DNA of 64,000 nt from RZYY01 sp036794825 (GTDB taxonomy: Bacteria; Bacteroidota; Bacteroidia; Bacteroidales; 4484-276), in assembly GCA_036794825.1 (NCBI GenBank), contig DAIRGA010000028.1:3355-67354 (forward strand), read 5' to 3'. The notes below the pieces were generated by a model, which was not told where the DNA came from, made no database searches, and was given only the letters and a program-made list of their open reading frames with translations. The position numbers were made by a program, and so were the translations under genes. Shown piece by piece: positions 27,091 through 36,290 of this stretch (its first letter is position 1; every line of letters begins with the position of its first letter).

Positions 27091-27165
27091 TCGGGATGGC
27101 GAGATTCGAACTCGCGGCCTCCACGTCCCGAACGTGGCGCGCTAGCCTGGCTGCGCTACATCCCG
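27091..27165 (-). tRNA. tRNA-Pro, anticodon CGG
   Basis: A cloverleaf can be drawn on the minus strand: 7-bp acceptor stem CGGGATG/CATCCCG, D arm GCGC..GCGC, anticodon stem CCACG/CGTGG around loop TTCGGGA (anticodon CGG, reads codon CCG), variable AGGCC, T arm GCGAG-TTCGAAT-CTCGC, discriminator A. CCA is not encoded. The CGGGA/TCCCG acceptor and anticodon fit proline. Confidence 0.95.
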
Positions 27166-27298
27166 CTTAAATCAGGCGCAAAAGTAGAATTTTTTTCTGT
27201 GCTGATAAATTTCAAAAATTATTTCAGTGCAACCGGCGGACTTCCGGATCAAACCAATAATCGTACTTTTACCGTTTTAAATCAAAATATGAAGCGAG

Positions 27299-28864
27299 AT
27301 GAATTATCGAATTTTATATCTGATTCATGTTATTTTAATTAGCATTAATGGGCTATCTCAACATCAAAACATAATGATTGTGAATGTGAATGGCCCCAAT
27401 GAGCCTGCTATCGCCATCGACCCCAATAATACCCAGCGCATGATTGGCGGGTCGAATCTCAACTTTTACTTTTACTCCAACGATGCAGGGCACACCTGGC
27501 AATACGGTGTACTCACATCGGCAACGCTTGGCGTCTGGGGGGATCCTGTCACACTGATTGACAACGACGGCGGTTATTATTTTTTCCACCTGGCCAATCC
27601 AGCCTCCGGAAATTGGATTGACCGGATTGTTTGTCAGAAATCCACCAATGGCGGGCTAACCTGGAACGAGGGTACCTACATGGGATTGAACGGTACCAAG
27701 GCGCAGGATAAAGAGTGGGCAATCATTGACCGTAACAATGGAAGTATTTATGTAACCTGGACGCAGTTCGATCAGTACGGAAGTTCCAACCCCGATCATC
27801 GCAGCAACATCATGTTTTCGAAATCTACCGATAAGGGCGAAAGTTGGGCGCCGGCCATAAGGATTAATGAAGTTGACGGCGATTGCGTTGACAGCGACAA
27901 CACCACCGAGGGTGCCGTGCCTGCAGTGGGTCCTGATGGCGAAATTTACGTGGCATGGGCAGGCCCTGTCGGGATTGTTTTCGATAAATCCTACGATCAG
28001 GGCGAAACCTGGTTGGAAAACGACATTTTTGTGTCGGATATGCCCGGCGGATGGGACATTACCATTCCGGGAATTTACCGCTGCAACGGAATGCCGGTAA
28101 CGGTGTGCGATCTGAGTGGCGGGCCAAATCACGGCACAATATACATCAATTGGTCTGACCAGCGCAATGGCGGGGATGATACCGATGTCTGGCTGATCAA
28201 ATCTACCGACGGCGGCCAAACCTGGTCGGAGCGCAAAAGGGTAAACGATGATCCACCCGGCAAACACCAGTTTTTTACCTGGATGGCTGTGGATCAGGTA
28301 ACCGGCAATCTGCATTTTGTTTATTATGACCGCCGTAATCACAACGACGATCACACGGATGTTTACATGGCGGTTTCGAGAGACGGAGGCGAGTCGTTTT
28401 TCAACTACAAAGTAAGCGAAGAGCCCTTTCTGCCCAGTTCCTGGATATTTTTCGGAGATTATAACAATGTTGCCGCACACAACAATGTAGTGAGGCCAGT
28501 CTGGACCAGAATGCACAATAACGAGCGCAGTATCTGGACAGCCATTATTGACGAAGTGTTTCTCGGTACCCGGGATTTTGAAGAACCTTCCATTCCTTTT
28601 GCTCTCGAACAAAATTATCCCAATCCGTTTTATGGAAGCACAAGCTTTTCGTTCAGGTTGAAGCGCCCTTCGAAAGTAACACTCAGGATTTACAATCTTT
28701 TTGGCGCTGAAATCGCAATGCTGATCAACGATGAATTCAGGGCTGCGGGAAACTATACGGTCCATTTCGATTCACGCAATCACTCGCTTCAGCCTGGCGT
28801 CTATTATTTTTCACTGTCAGGCAACGATGTCAACCAGGTTAGAAAAATGATTATCGAAAGGTAG
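27299..28864 (+). CDS. T9SS-secreted BNR-repeat (sialidase-like) protein
   Basis: 521 residues with a signal peptide (MNYRILYLIHVILISINGLS). Six Asp-box/BNR motifs are visible: SNDAGHTW, STNGGLTW, STDKGESW, SYDQGETW, STDGGQTW and SRDGGESF. They fit a six-bladed beta-propeller as in sialidases and other BNR proteins. The arginine triad needed for sialidase activity cannot be confirmed, so enzyme function is open. The C-terminus (about 430-521; LEQNYPNPFYGSTSFSF, RIYNLFGAEIAML, LQPGVYYFSLSG) is a T9SS type A sorting domain. The start at 27299 is chosen because it gives the signal peptide; an upstream ATG at 27289 is in another frame. Monocistronic. Confidence 0.88.
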   Translation: MNYRILYLIHVILISINGLSQHQNIMIVNVNGPNEPAIAIDPNNTQRMIGGSNLNFYFYSNDAGHTWQYGVLTSATLGVWGDPVTLIDNDGGYYFFHLANPASGNWIDRIVCQKSTNGGLTWNEGTYMGLNGTKAQDKEWAIIDRNNGSIYVTWTQFDQYGSSNPDHRSNIMFSKSTDKGESWAPAIRINEVDGDCVDSDNTTEGAVPAVGPDGEIYVAWAGPVGIVFDKSYDQGETWLENDIFVSDMPGGWDITIPGIYRCNGMPVTVCDLSGGPNHGTIYINWSDQRNGGDDTDVWLIKSTDGGQTWSERKRVNDDPPGKHQFFTWMAVDQVTGNLHFVYYDRRNHNDDHTDVYMAVSRDGGESFFNYKVSEEPFLPSSWIFFGDYNNVAAHNNVVRPVWTRMHNNERSIWTAIIDEVFLGTRDFEEPSIPFALEQNYPNPFYGSTSFSFRLKRPSKVTLRIYNLFGAEIAMLINDEFRAAGNYTVHFDSRNHSLQPGVYYFSLSGNDVNQVRKMIIER

Positions 28865-28902
28865 AGAACCGGCTAAATTGCTGACCACCTGAAACATATT
28901 TC

Positions 28903-28932
28903 TTTGCAGATTGTTTTTTGATCTTACATTTG
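28903..28932 (+). promoter_or_regulatory. Promoter candidate for the first TetR gene
   Basis: TTTG (28903-28906), 18-bp spacer, TACATTTG (28925-28932), an exact TAnnTTTG match. The ATG is at 28963. One of the best promoter matches in the window. Confidence 0.65.
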
Positions 28933-28962
28933 CAAAATTCAAATTTCACACAAGGAAACCAA

Positions 28963-29583
28963 ATGAACGAACGCTTACGTTTTATCCTGTCGAATATCCG
29001 CAAACTGGCGCTGGAAGAGGGAATTGAAAATCTATCCGTTCAAACGATCTGCGACCGTCTCTCCATCTGTCGCGACGAGCTTTTTACAATGATCAGCGAT
29101 GAAAACGACCTGGCCAGCAAAGTGTTGGAGTTTGAGCGTGAGAGTTTTCAGGCAATCTTTAATGAATACAATTTCGATGGGATGAATGCCATTGACATTC
29201 TGATGATCGTAAGCCGCGAAATAGCAAGCCGTTACTATGATGTTACACCGGCAGTATCGAGGTCGCTCAAACAGCGTTTCCCGGAAATTTACCAGGATCA
29301 TTTTCAAAAAAGACTCGAATTTATCTTTGGAAAAATCCAGATCAACCTGCAGAAAGGCATCAGCCAGGGAATGTACCGCCCTGACCTGAGTATTGAGATG
29401 ATAGCCCGTCTTTACCTGAGCCGCCTTATTGATATCCACAACGAAACTATTTTCCCCCCCAATCAATTCAGCTTCAAAACTTTATTTGAGGTAATGTTCG
29501 ATAACTTTGTCAGAAGCGTTGCCACCACTAATGGCCTGACATATTACGAAACAAAGGTCAAAAACCTCGACTGGCAGCAGTAA
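28963..29583 (+). CDS. TetR-like regulator, divergent DNA-binding helix
   Basis: 206 residues from the ATG at 28963, which follows the promoter candidate; the frame is open 15 codons further up, into the promoter. The N-terminal 50 residues align with TetR helix-turn-helix domains (LALEEGIENLSVQTICDRLSI). The recognition-helix region CRDELFTMISDEN lacks the usual Tyr-x2-Phe pattern. The C-terminal part (IEMIARLYLSRLIDIH, FKTLFEVMFDNFVRS) is clearly similar to the TetR protein encoded next, so the two are tandem paralogues. Likely a regulator of the downstream RND operon; the changed recognition helix may mean altered or lost DNA binding. Confidence 0.8.
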   Translation: MNERLRFILSNIRKLALEEGIENLSVQTICDRLSICRDELFTMISDENDLASKVLEFERESFQAIFNEYNFDGMNAIDILMIVSREIASRYYDVTPAVSRSLKQRFPEIYQDHFQKRLEFIFGKIQINLQKGISQGMYRPDLSIEMIARLYLSRLIDIHNETIFPPNQFSFKTLFEVMFDNFVRSVATTNGLTYYETKVKNLDWQQ

Positions 29584-29639
29584 TTCATAACATTCTCTTA
29601 CAAACTCATCTTTCGAAGAACTCGTCACGTTGATAGTTG

Positions 29640-29647
29640 TTCCTTTG
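29640..29647 (+). promoter_or_regulatory. Candidate -7 element of the second TetR / RND efflux operon
   Basis: TTCCTTTG, seven of eight matches to TAnnTTTG. It directly precedes the long inverted repeat at 29654-29687, so the expected transcription start falls at the edge of that repeat. Confidence 0.4.
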
Positions 29648-29653
29648 CAAAAC

Positions 29654-29687
29654 TTTGGAAACGATTTATGTTGAAAACGTTTCCAAA
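29654..29687. promoter_or_regulatory. Inverted repeat, probable repressor operator of the RND efflux operon
   Basis: TTTGGAAACG (29654-29663) and CGTTTCCAAA (29678-29687) are perfect 10-bp inverted arms with a 14-bp AT-rich spacer. The repeat sits between a -7-like element and the start of the second TetR gene (29717). This is the position expected of an autoregulatory operator. It could also fold as an RNA hairpin in the leader. Confidence 0.6.
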
Positions 29688-29716
29688 ATTAATCAGGAAT
29701 TAAAAACTATATACTA

Positions 29717-30343
29717 TTGGCAGAGTCAGAAAAAACCCGAAAGATCATCAGCGAAAGCATAAAGCTTTTCAGATACGGCATTCGCAGCGTCTCGATGGAC
29801 GACATAGCCCGGGAACTGGGTATGTCGAAAAAAACACTCTACGAATATTTCGACAACAAATCCAGCCTTTTATCTGCTATTTTAAGGACCACTGTTGATG
29901 ATTTTTCCGAGTGGTACGAAAATCTGAAATTACAGGATTTGAACGCTATTGACGAATTGCTGCAGATTAGCAAGCGGGTGAATGATGAGTTTGCCAAATT
30001 TTCTCCATCCAACAATTACGACCTTAAAAAGTACTACCCTGAGGTGATCAAGGAACATATCACCCACGAAAAAAAACCCACTTATACTATCCTGGTAGAA
30101 AACCTGAAAAAAGGAATTGCCGGAAACATCTACCGCAACGATCTTGATATTGAATTGATTGCAGAATTGTACATTCAAAAAATGGTTGCTTTGCATACAT
30201 CGGACGACTTTTGGTTCGACGCAGGAATTACTTTCGAAAAAATCTTTGAAACCATGTTCGAAAACCACATCAGGGGCATTGTAAATCCAGTCGGGCTGGA
30301 ATATTTTGAACAACGTAAATCACAATTAAAACTCGATAATTAG
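29717..30343 (+). CDS. TetR family transcriptional regulator
   Basis: 208 residues. The helix-turn-helix is canonical: SVSMDDIARELGMSKKTLYEYFDNKSSLLSAIL. The start is TTG at 29717; a later ATG start would remove the first DNA-binding helix (KTRKIISESIKLFRYGIRS), and no in-frame ATG lies closely upstream. The ligand-binding half resembles that of the preceding TetR gene (IELIAELYIQKMVALH, FEKIFETMFENHIRG). Three bp separate its stop from tolC, so it is part of the efflux operon and probably its repressor, acting through the inverted repeat just upstream (inference). Confidence 0.92.
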   Translation: MAESEKTRKIISESIKLFRYGIRSVSMDDIARELGMSKKTLYEYFDNKSSLLSAILRTTVDDFSEWYENLKLQDLNAIDELLQISKRVNDEFAKFSPSNNYDLKKYYPEVIKEHITHEKKPTYTILVENLKKGIAGNIYRNDLDIELIAELYIQKMVALHTSDDFWFDAGITFEKIFETMFENHIRGIVNPVGLEYFEQRKSQLKLDN

Positions 30344-30345
30344 TT

Positions 30346-31695
30346 ATGAAACATCAGTTGCTGTTAGCTTTTACATGCCTGGTAATAGGTGTAAGCGCTC
30401 TCTATTCGCAGGATACAATGAATAAGGCGGTGATGAAAATTTCGCTTGAGCAGGCCAAAGAGTATGCTTATAAGAACAATTACGATGTCATCAATGCCAT
30501 GAAAGACATCGAAATAGCGCGAAAGCAAATGACCGAAGCCACTGCCACCGGATTGCCGCAGGTTAGCGCTTCGGTTGCCTACAACAATTTTCTAAGCATC
30601 CCAACGCAGTTAATTCCGGGTGAGTTTTTCGGAGAGGAGCCAGGCACTTTCATTCCGGTGAAATTCGGCACCCAGCACAACATGACCCTTTCCGGAACGG
30701 TCAATCAGTTGATTTTCAGCGGGGAATACATTGTTGCACTGCAGGCTACAAAGGCATTTATCAACATGTCGAACAAGCAGTACGAAAAACAAGTGATCGA
30801 ACTGGAAAAAAATGTCAGCGAATCCTATTACCTGGTGCTGATTGCCGAACGCAATCTGAAAATCGTTGAAGAGACGCTCCAGTCGCTCACCGAGATCCGG
30901 GATGCCAATGCCGTTTTGTTTGAGAATGGCTTTGTTGAGGATTTGGACGTAGATCAGACGGATTTGTTGCTCACCGACCTACAGGCCACGCTTATCAACA
31001 TCAGGAACAACCTCGATGTTTCCAAAAATCTTTTGAAATTTCAAATGGGACTGAAGCTCGAGAACGAAATCGAGCTTACGGACAATCTTGATGTTTTCCT
31101 GGATCAGATTGAAAGGGATGTTCTTGTGGAAACCGAATTCAATTACAACAACAACATTGATTACCAGATTCTTCTCAATCAACAGGAGCTGGCGCATCTC
31201 AACATGAAACGCTTCAACTCGCAGTACCTTCCACGGTTATATGGCTATTTGACTTACTCCGAAAATGCCCAGCGAAACGAGTGGAACTTCCTCGAGAGCA
31301 ACCAAGACTGGTATAATTCTTCCATCTTAGGTGTGCAGATGGATATCCCTATATTTCAAAGCGGAGCACGCTCATCAAGGGTGAGCCAGGCTAAGATCCA
31401 GATGGAAAAACTGGATGTGATGGGCGACAAACTCAGATCAGGCCTTGATATTCAATACGCAACCTACAGGAACAACTTCATCAATTCGTGGAAAGTTTAT
31501 AAAAACAAGGAACAGGCACTGCAACTTTCGGATAAAATTTACAACCGTACAAAGACCAAAGTGATTGAAGGCGTTTCCTCTTCCATCGAACTTCAGCAAA
31601 ATTATAATCAATACCTTAATTCGGAGCGGGAATACATAATGGCCATGCTCGAATTGCTTGTTACTAAACTTGAACTCGATAAACTAACCAGATAA
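30346..31695 (+). CDS. TolC-family outer-membrane efflux protein (RND system 1)
   Basis: 449 residues; signal peptide MKHQLLLAFTCLVIGVSALYSQ. The two repeated coiled-coil halves of the OEP fold are seen (for example ISLEQAKEYAYKNNYDVINAMKDIEIARKQM near the start, and VSESYYLVLIAERNLKIVEETLQSL), with conserved GLPQVSASVAYNNF. Forms the outer-membrane channel of a tripartite efflux pump with the next two gene products; operon spacing 3 and 9 bp. Confidence 0.94.
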   Translation: MKHQLLLAFTCLVIGVSALYSQDTMNKAVMKISLEQAKEYAYKNNYDVINAMKDIEIARKQMTEATATGLPQVSASVAYNNFLSIPTQLIPGEFFGEEPGTFIPVKFGTQHNMTLSGTVNQLIFSGEYIVALQATKAFINMSNKQYEKQVIELEKNVSESYYLVLIAERNLKIVEETLQSLTEIRDANAVLFENGFVEDLDVDQTDLLLTDLQATLINIRNNLDVSKNLLKFQMGLKLENEIELTDNLDVFLDQIERDVLVETEFNYNNNIDYQILLNQQELAHLNMKRFNSQYLPRLYGYLTYSENAQRNEWNFLESNQDWYNSSILGVQMDIPIFQSGARSSRVSQAKIQMEKLDVMGDKLRSGLDIQYATYRNNFINSWKVYKNKEQALQLSDKIYNRTKTKVIEGVSSSIELQQNYNQYLNSEREYIMAMLELLVTKLELDKLTR

Positions 31696-31704
31696 CTAAA
31701 AACC

Positions 31705-32865
31705 ATGAAATCAACTCCCATAAACAAACTGCCGGCAGTCTTTTATGCCATTGTAATGATCTTAATAACCTCAGGATTATTCACAGGTTGCGCATCAAAA
31801 ACCGACGATAACGCGCGGCTTCAACAATTGCTTAGCCAGCGCAGGAATATTGACAAAGAGATCAGTGAGATAGAGCAGCGTATGGCAGCGGCCCCGGATG
31901 CTACAGAAAAAAATGTTCCCTCGGTAAATGTCATTCGGCTCGAGCAAAAGCCGTTTGCTTTTTATTTGCAGGTCAGAGGCAAAGTAGAGTCGGATAATAC
32001 CATTTTTGTTCCTGCTCAGCGTCCTTATATAGTCACAAAAATCCATGTGGATGTGGGCGAGTATGTGTCGAGGGGTCAGCTACTTGCCGAACTGGATAAT
32101 TCCAGCATATTGCAATCGCTCAACGAAATCGAGAAGGCGCTCGAACTTGCCACAACCTTGTATGAGCGGCAGAAAAATCTCTATGATAAAAAAATCGGCA
32201 CCGAAGTTCAGTACCTTCAGGCCAAACACCAGGTAGAAGATCTGGAAATCAAACTGAAGAATGTAAAAACGGAGCTGGAAAAAACCAGAATCTACTCACC
32301 GATCAGTGGCATGGTTGACCAGATCACATTAAAAGAAGGAGAAGCAGCAATCCCAAATGCCGGCGCCATCAGGGTTGCTAACTTGTCAGCTCTGAAGGTT
32401 AAGGCCAAAATTTCCGAGAACATGATTACACAGGTCAAGCGCGGAGATAAAGTAACCCTCACCTTCCCGACAGGCGATGTAACCCTCGAATCAACGATCA
32501 ACTCCATTTCAAAAGTGATTGACCCCAACAACCGCACTTTCGATGTGGAGGTTCTGATCCCTGATAATGCCAAAATCAACCCGAACATGCTGGCGGTTTT
32601 ATCCATTAAAACTTACGAAAATCCGCAAGGCATTGCGATTCCTTTGAATGCGGTACAAAAAAATGAGAAGGAACAATTTGTTATGGTCGCCTCGCAAAAA
32701 AGCGGCCAATGGCTGGCCGAAATCCGCAAAATCACTACCGGGCAATCTTACGAAAACTGGGTTGAAGTGAACGAAGGACTAAATGAAGGAGATGTTGTCA
32801 TCACCTTCGGGATGAACAATGTAACGCTCGGAGAGCCTGTGAATCCAAAATTTTCGGAACTCTGA
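31705..32865 (+). CDS. RND efflux periplasmic adaptor lipoprotein (system 1)
   Basis: 386 residues. A lipoprotein signal ends ITSGLFTGCASK with the lipidated cysteine at about residue 29. A short coiled coil follows. The biotinyl-lipoyl barrel halves are PAQRPYIVTKIHVDVGEYVSRGQLLAELDN and IYSPISGMVDQITLKEGEAAIP, flanking a coiled-coil hairpin (about 130-190). The beta-barrel domain (VKAKISENMITQVKRGDKVTLTFP) and the membrane-proximal domain come last. Bridges the inner-membrane permease and TolC. Confidence 0.95.
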   Translation: MKSTPINKLPAVFYAIVMILITSGLFTGCASKTDDNARLQQLLSQRRNIDKEISEIEQRMAAAPDATEKNVPSVNVIRLEQKPFAFYLQVRGKVESDNTIFVPAQRPYIVTKIHVDVGEYVSRGQLLAELDNSSILQSLNEIEKALELATTLYERQKNLYDKKIGTEVQYLQAKHQVEDLEIKLKNVKTELEKTRIYSPISGMVDQITLKEGEAAIPNAGAIRVANLSALKVKAKISENMITQVKRGDKVTLTFPTGDVTLESTINSISKVIDPNNRTFDVEVLIPDNAKINPNMLAVLSIKTYENPQGIAIPLNAVQKNEKEQFVMVASQKSGQWLAEIRKITTGQSYENWVEVNEGLNEGDVVITFGMNNVTLGEPVNPKFSEL

Positions 32866-32906
32866 TCCACAGGAAACGTTTTTTCATACCAGCTTAATCT
32901 TTAATA

Positions 32907-35900
32907 ATGAATACCGAAAAACAATTTGGTCTGACCAACATGGCGGTGAAAAACAGGATCACTGTCTATATTTTCACGGTCATTATGATCGTTGCAGGGA
33001 CGCTTGCTTACCAGGCTACGCCGAAAGAAAAATTCCCGGAAATCACCTTCCCCTATTTCTCTGTGTCGACTGTTTATGTAGGAACTTCGCCCGAAGACAT
33101 GGAAAACCTTGTAACCTATCAGCTTGAAAAAGAGTTGAAAAGCGTTAAAGGGGTGAAAAAAATCAGCTCCAACTCCATCCAGGATTTCTCGCTCATTTTC
33201 ATCGAATTTGAAACCAACGTGGACGAGAACCGTGCAATGCAGGACGTGAAAGATGCGGTGGATAAAGCCAAAAACAACCTGCCGGCTGAGCTTGCTCAGG
33301 CGCCCAACCGCCTGCCGGAGGTAACCCGGATTGATCTATCCGAAATTCCTGTGCTCTACATCAACCTGTCGGGGCCACTTGGACTGGTTAAGATGAAAGA
33401 GTATGCCGAAAATCTTCAGGACAGGATTGAAGGGCTGGAAGAGGTAACCCGTGTGGATATCGTCGGCGCATTGGACCGCGAAATCCAGGTAAATATTGAC
33501 CTCTACAAAATGCAGTCGGCAGGCATCACCTTCGACCAGGTGGTGAATGCCATCCGGATGGAAAACATGACAATAACTGCCGGGATGTTCAAAATGGGGA
33601 TGATGGAACGAAACATGAGGGTAGTTGGTGAATTTACCAGCCCGGAACAACTCAGATCCATCCTTTTGAAAGAGGGCGTTTACCTGAGCGATATTGCCGA
33701 TATCCGGGATGATTTCCGCGAGCGTGAAAGTTATTCGCGCATGGACGGCAAAGAGATGATCACACTGAATGTGATCAAAAAATCGGGGGAGAACCTGATC
33801 GAAGCCATTGACAAGATCAAGGAGATTATCACCGAATTTGAGAATGAAGTGCCGGGCAACTATGAAATCAAAGCTACCGGCGACGAAAGCGTTATGACCC
33901 GGAACAATGTCAGTGACCTCTTCAACACCATTGTGCTGGGATTTTTGATTGTTACGCTTGTTCTGATGTTTTTTATGGGGATTGATAATGCGCTGTTTGT
34001 AGCTGTTGCCATCCCCCTGTCTATGCTCATCTCTTTTATTTTCATTCCAATGGTTGGATTTACCATGAACATGGTAGTGCTGATGGCATTTATCCTTGTT
34101 CTGGGTATTGTGGTGGACAATTCGATCGTAATCGTGGAGAACATTTATCGTATTTTCATGACCACCCCCAACCTCAACATCCAGGATTCGACGCGCCTTG
34201 CTGTGGGTGAAGTTGCCCTGCCCGTATTCACCGGAACCCTCACCACCATAATGCCTTTTGTGCCGCTTGCTTTCTGGCCGGGTGTGATCGGAAAGTTTAT
34301 GCTTTTTATTCCGGTAACACTGATAATCACTCTGGTTGCCTCATTGCTTGTTGCTTATGTGATGAACCCGGTTTTTGCAGTAAGTTTTATGAAATACCGC
34401 GGCGAACAGGCGCATGAGCGGAAACTTCACCGGAAAGAGTCCATATTTCTTTTGGCGCTGACAATCCTGGCTGTTCTGATGTATGTTTTTGGCGTCTTCT
34501 TCGCTGGGAATTTCCTTGCTTTCATTGTCATCGTTTGGCTTTTCACGAAATTCGTCCTGTTTTACTTCATCGAAAAATTTCAAAAGTATGTAATTCCGAA
34601 AATGATGTCGGCCTATGAGAAATCTCTGGCGTTCTTTCTTAAAGGATACAACCCGTATCTTATCCTGGGAAGTACGGTGATTTTGTTCTTCTTCACTTTT
34701 TTCCTGATGAGTATTAAACCGCCCAAAGTGGTTCTGTTCCCCACCGGCGAGCCTAACAAAATATTTATTTATATCTCAATGCCCTCCGGAACCGATATTG
34801 AAGTTACCAACCGCGTGGCTATGCAGGTTGAAGATACGGTTTTTGCCATCCTCGGCCACAATAATCCCGATGTTGAATCGGTGATTACCAATGTGGCAGT
34901 CAATGCCGGGCAAAATATTTTCGAACGAAGTACACAATCCCGGCTGGCAAAGGTTTCGGTGAATTTTCAGGAATTCAAAAACCGCACCGGGCGCAATACT
35001 TCTGAAATACTGGAAGAGATGCGCAGAAGGGTGATTGGAATTCCGGGCGCCGAGATTGTGGTTGACCGAGAACAAGGAGGTCCTCCCACCGGAAAAGCCG
35101 TGAACCTTGAAATAAGAGGGCAAACCGACCGGCCATACCGGGATCTTATCGCATTGTCGGAACAGACCAAAATTTATATTGATTCTCTCAACATCAGGGG
35201 CATTGAAGACCTGCGCAGCGATGTGGAGATGGACAAGCCGGAAATTATAGTAAAAATTGACCGGATCAAGGCTAACCAACTCGGAATCAGCACCGCATAC
35301 ATAGGCTTGGCGCTTCGCACCGCACTTGCAGGAACAACCGCCTCCAAGTATCGGGAGGGCGATGATGAATTCAACATCAATGTAAGGCTGGATAAAAATT
35401 ACCGCGACCGGCTGGATGACCTGATGAACATCGTAATAATGCTGCCCGGCGGCGAAAATGGCACAATGAGAGAAATCCCCATCTCAACCGTAGCTGAAAT
35501 TGAATACCAGAACTCTTACGGCGGTGTAATCCACCAGAAATATCGCCCTACCGTTACGCTATCGTCAAACGTACTCACCGGTTATAATTCTAACGAAATA
35601 GTTCAGGAGCTGAAAAGTGCATTGCAGCGGTTTGAGCTTCCAGAAGGTTACGAATTTGTATTTACCGGCGAACAGGAAGACCAGGAAGAGGCTTCAGGGT
35701 TCCTTTCATCTGCGTTTTTAATAGCAATTGCTGTGGTTTTTCTGATTCTTGTTTCGCAGTTCAATTCGCTGTCAAAACCCATGATTATTATGCTGCAGGT
35801 GCTTTTCAGCATGATCGGTATTTTCCTGCTGACTACCATCTTTGGGATGAGCATTTCGGTTATCATGACAGGCATGGGGCTGATTGCGGTGATTGGTGTG

Positions 35901-36275
35901 GTGGTTAAAAACGGGATTATCCTGATTGATTTCATTGATATACTCATTCAGCGTGGCTACTCTTTCAAAGAAGCTGTAATTACCGGAGGGTCAACCCGTT
36001 TAACGCCGGTCTTGTTAACAGCGGCTTCAACCATTTTTGGTTTGTTGCCACTTGCCATAGGGATGAATATCAATTTTGTGACCCTTTTTACCGAGCTCAA
36101 TCCACACATCTATTTCGGAGGCGACAGCGCATCATTCTGGAATCCATTGGCCTGGACGATCATTTTCGGGCTTTCGTTTGCCACATTCCTCACACTCGTT
36201 GTGATTCCAGCCATGTATTATTTACTATTCCGTAATAAATACAGTAAACCAATTGCCGCCGAAATCGTTGAATAG
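32907..36275 (+). CDS. RND efflux permease, atypical 1122-residue form (system 1)
   Basis: Proton-driven inner-membrane pump. N-terminus MAVKNRITVYIFTVIMIVAG followed by the first porter loop (SVSTVYVGTSPEDMENLVTYQLE). In TM4 the usual Asp-Asp relay pair is Asp404-Asn405 (LGIVVDNSIVIVEN); the TM10 lysine is present (GVVVKNGIILIDF). At 1122 residues it is about 80-100 longer than most family members. The extra length includes a central insertion (near residues 490-570) with two more hydrophobic segments (SIFLLALTILAVLMYVFGVFF and NFLAFIVIVWLFTKFVLFYF). A C-terminal loop (NPHIYFGGDSASFWNPLAW) also differs from AcrB. The substrate is unknown. Preceded by adaptor and TolC in one operon. Confidence 0.93.
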   Translation: MNTEKQFGLTNMAVKNRITVYIFTVIMIVAGTLAYQATPKEKFPEITFPYFSVSTVYVGTSPEDMENLVTYQLEKELKSVKGVKKISSNSIQDFSLIFIEFETNVDENRAMQDVKDAVDKAKNNLPAELAQAPNRLPEVTRIDLSEIPVLYINLSGPLGLVKMKEYAENLQDRIEGLEEVTRVDIVGALDREIQVNIDLYKMQSAGITFDQVVNAIRMENMTITAGMFKMGMMERNMRVVGEFTSPEQLRSILLKEGVYLSDIADIRDDFRERESYSRMDGKEMITLNVIKKSGENLIEAIDKIKEIITEFENEVPGNYEIKATGDESVMTRNNVSDLFNTIVLGFLIVTLVLMFFMGIDNALFVAVAIPLSMLISFIFIPMVGFTMNMVVLMAFILVLGIVVDNSIVIVENIYRIFMTTPNLNIQDSTRLAVGEVALPVFTGTLTTIMPFVPLAFWPGVIGKFMLFIPVTLIITLVASLLVAYVMNPVFAVSFMKYRGEQAHERKLHRKESIFLLALTILAVLMYVFGVFFAGNFLAFIVIVWLFTKFVLFYFIEKFQKYVIPKMMSAYEKSLAFFLKGYNPYLILGSTVILFFFTFFLMSIKPPKVVLFPTGEPNKIFIYISMPSGTDIEVTNRVAMQVEDTVFAILGHNNPDVESVITNVAVNAGQNIFERSTQSRLAKVSVNFQEFKNRTGRNTSEILEEMRRRVIGIPGAEIVVDREQGGPPTGKAVNLEIRGQTDRPYRDLIALSEQTKIYIDSLNIRGIEDLRSDVEMDKPEIIVKIDRIKANQLGISTAYIGLALRTALAGTTASKYREGDDEFNINVRLDKNYRDRLDDLMNIVIMLPGGENGTMREIPISTVAEIEYQNSYGGVIHQKYRPTVTLSSNVLTGYNSNEIVQELKSALQRFELPEGYEFVFTGEQEDQEEASGFLSSAFLIAIAVVFLILVSQFNSLSKPMIIMLQVLFSMIGIFLLTTIFGMSISVIMTGMGLIAVIGVVVKNGIILIDFIDILIQRGYSFKEAVITGGSTRLTPVLLTAASTIFGLLPLAIGMNINFVTLFTELNPHIYFGGDSASFWNPLAWTIIFGLSFATFLTLVVIPAMYYLLFRNKYSKPIAAEIVE

Positions 36276-36290
36276 TAAACTTCAACTGCA

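Noticed and set aside
27656..28765. Minus-strand frame of 369 codons inside the BNR-repeat gene
   Set aside because: It is the exact antisense of a protein with signal peptide, six BNR motifs and a sorting domain; its own translation has no recognisable family or membrane pattern.
32866..32906. GGAAACGTTTTTT just before the RND permease gene, resembling a half of the 29654 operator
   Set aside because: Only one arm (GGAAACG) is present; no inverted partner.
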